The notes below the pieces were generated by a model that saw only the letters and a program-made list of their open reading frames with translations, did no database searches and was not told the DNA's origin. From positions 1-5,305 of the forward strand of contig JAAZNU010000235.1 of NCBI GenBank assembly GCA_012798135.1: a stretch of DNA of 5,305 bases, written 5' to 3'. Within the stretch, counting starts at the first letter, position 1. Every line of letters begins with the position of its first letter. This stretch comes from Veillonellaceae bacterium (GTDB taxonomy: Bacteria; Bacillota_C; Negativicutes; UBA1444). The translations under genes were made by a program, and so were the position numbers. This document shows, piece by piece, positions 4,860 to 5,305 of the stretch.

Positions 4860-5305
4860 CAAAAGCCGTTTGGAAATCGCTCCAGCAAATCAGGCTGACT
4901 GTATCGCCACCGCAACCAGGACTCGAACTGTTTGGGGGTCGCATCTTGGTGCTCGTTCACCCACATTGCGACTTCATCGTCGAGGACTCTGTGCCAACGT
5001 TGATAGCCCTTGTGGGCCGCTTTATCGATGGCTTGCGTCGTGAATCGAGGATCACGTGGCCGATAATGACCCTTCAGAATGGGATGGCGCTCTAACGCCT
5101 TGAAGACTGCTTTCGAGATGGGATGATGAATTTGGCCGGTCGCTGCGGCCCTTCGGGCCGCGAGATCTCCGTATTTTGCCGCGTAGCGGGCGAGCTTGCC
5201 ACCCTTGCCCACGGCATCGCCCGCCACGGGGATCATCGACACGGCGGAGAGGCCTGCGCCTGTCCAGTCTCCGCGAAACACGGAGATCAGTGCATTGGTT
5301 CCGTC
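4859..5305 (-). CDS. C-terminal end of a polymorphic toxin with HNH/Endo VII-like nuclease tip (5' partial)
   Basis: The frame is open to the window edge, giving 148 visible residues; the GTG at 5281 is internal and not the start. The first part, DGTNALIS then FRGDWTGAGLSAVSMIPVAG (visible residues 10-29), is a pre-toxin tail of the kind seen at the end of RHS and other large secreted toxins. The tip (about 56-148) has GQIHHPISKAVFKALE with adjacent His60-His61, then AAHKGYQRWHRVLDDEV (His98, His105) and a closing WLRWRYSQPDLLERFPNGF. The paired histidines with downstream His residues fit HNH/Endo VII superfamily toxin nucleases of the GHH/LHH/AHH type and resemble the Myxococcus SitA6 tip. 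The SitI6-like immunity gene next door supports this. The delivery domains lie outside the window. Its pre-toxin tail differs from that of the orphan cassettes. Confidence 0.75.
   Translation of the reverse strand, partial: DGTNALISVFRGDWTGAGLSAVSMIPVAGDAVGKGGKLARYAAKYGDLAARRAAATGQIHHPISKAVFKALERHPILKGHYRPRDPRFTTQAIDKAAHKGYQRWHRVLDDEVAMWVNEHQDATPKQFESWLRWRYSQPDLLERFPNGF

Noticed and set aside
4845..4862. TTG start at 4862 for the SitI6-like gene
   Set aside because: The ATG at 4844 has a well-spaced AAAGGGAG site, whereas TTG 4862 has none and would overlap the toxin stop.
5279..5281. GTG at 5281 as start of a short stand-alone nuclease gene
   Set aside because: The frame is open to the window edge, and the upstream codons (DGTNALIS) match the pre-toxin tail of larger toxins.
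1..5305. CRISPR array, tRNA or rRNA genes
   Set aside because: No regularly spaced short repeats, no cloverleaf with a TΨC arm and no rRNA-like conserved segments were seen.

Overview
The window looks like an accessory, recombination-prone locus from a high-GC bacterium. A planctomycete is the best guess, because the pre-toxin tails, the IS630-type transposase and the REP/RAYT-like text resemble what I know from that phylum. A myxobacterium-like background is not excluded, since one toxin/immunity pair resembles the Myxococcus SitA6/SitI6 group. No rRNA, tRNA or housekeeping gene is present to settle it.

Layout. Nearly everything is on the minus strand and is best read from right to left. 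At the right edge (5305-4859) is the C-terminal end of a polymorphic toxin with an HNH/Endo VII-like nuclease tip. Its stop is followed 14 bases later by a double-CXXC (SitI6-like) immunity gene (4844-4164). Two orphan toxin cassettes follow. Each begins with a copy of the same roughly 390-bp GC-rich anchor (4162-3770 and 2562-2169), starting immediately or shortly after the preceding immunity gene. Each anchor carries the degraded tail of a large RHS-like toxin and runs in frame into a different toxin tip. The first tip is a GIY-YIG nuclease (3828-3394), followed by a putative immunity gene (3397-2921) and an RraB-family gene (2914-2594). The second tip is a HELGH zincin-type domain (2227-1541), followed by an unrecognised 103-residue partner (1544-1233). 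Toxin and next gene overlap at TTGA (3397-3394) and ATGA (1544-1541), which suggests coupled translation.

The array ends at a broken IS630-family transposase (1152-546). It has an apparent frameshift at an A7 tract and has lost its 3' half. The break coincides with a roughly 265-bp segment (276-541) bounded by inverted REP-like palindromes and holding what looks like the N-terminus of a RAYT/Y1 transposase. At the left edge, on the plus strand, is the acidic C-terminus of an unidentified protein (2-196).

How it works together (inference). This is a polymorphic-toxin diversification locus. A full-length toxin, of which only the tip is visible, sits upstream of silent toxin/immunity cassettes that share an anchor suited to homologous recombination. 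The most unusual observation is that both anchors carry the same 20-bp tandem duplication. It puts the upstream part of the tail out of frame with the toxin tip, and removing one unit would restore a continuous frame.
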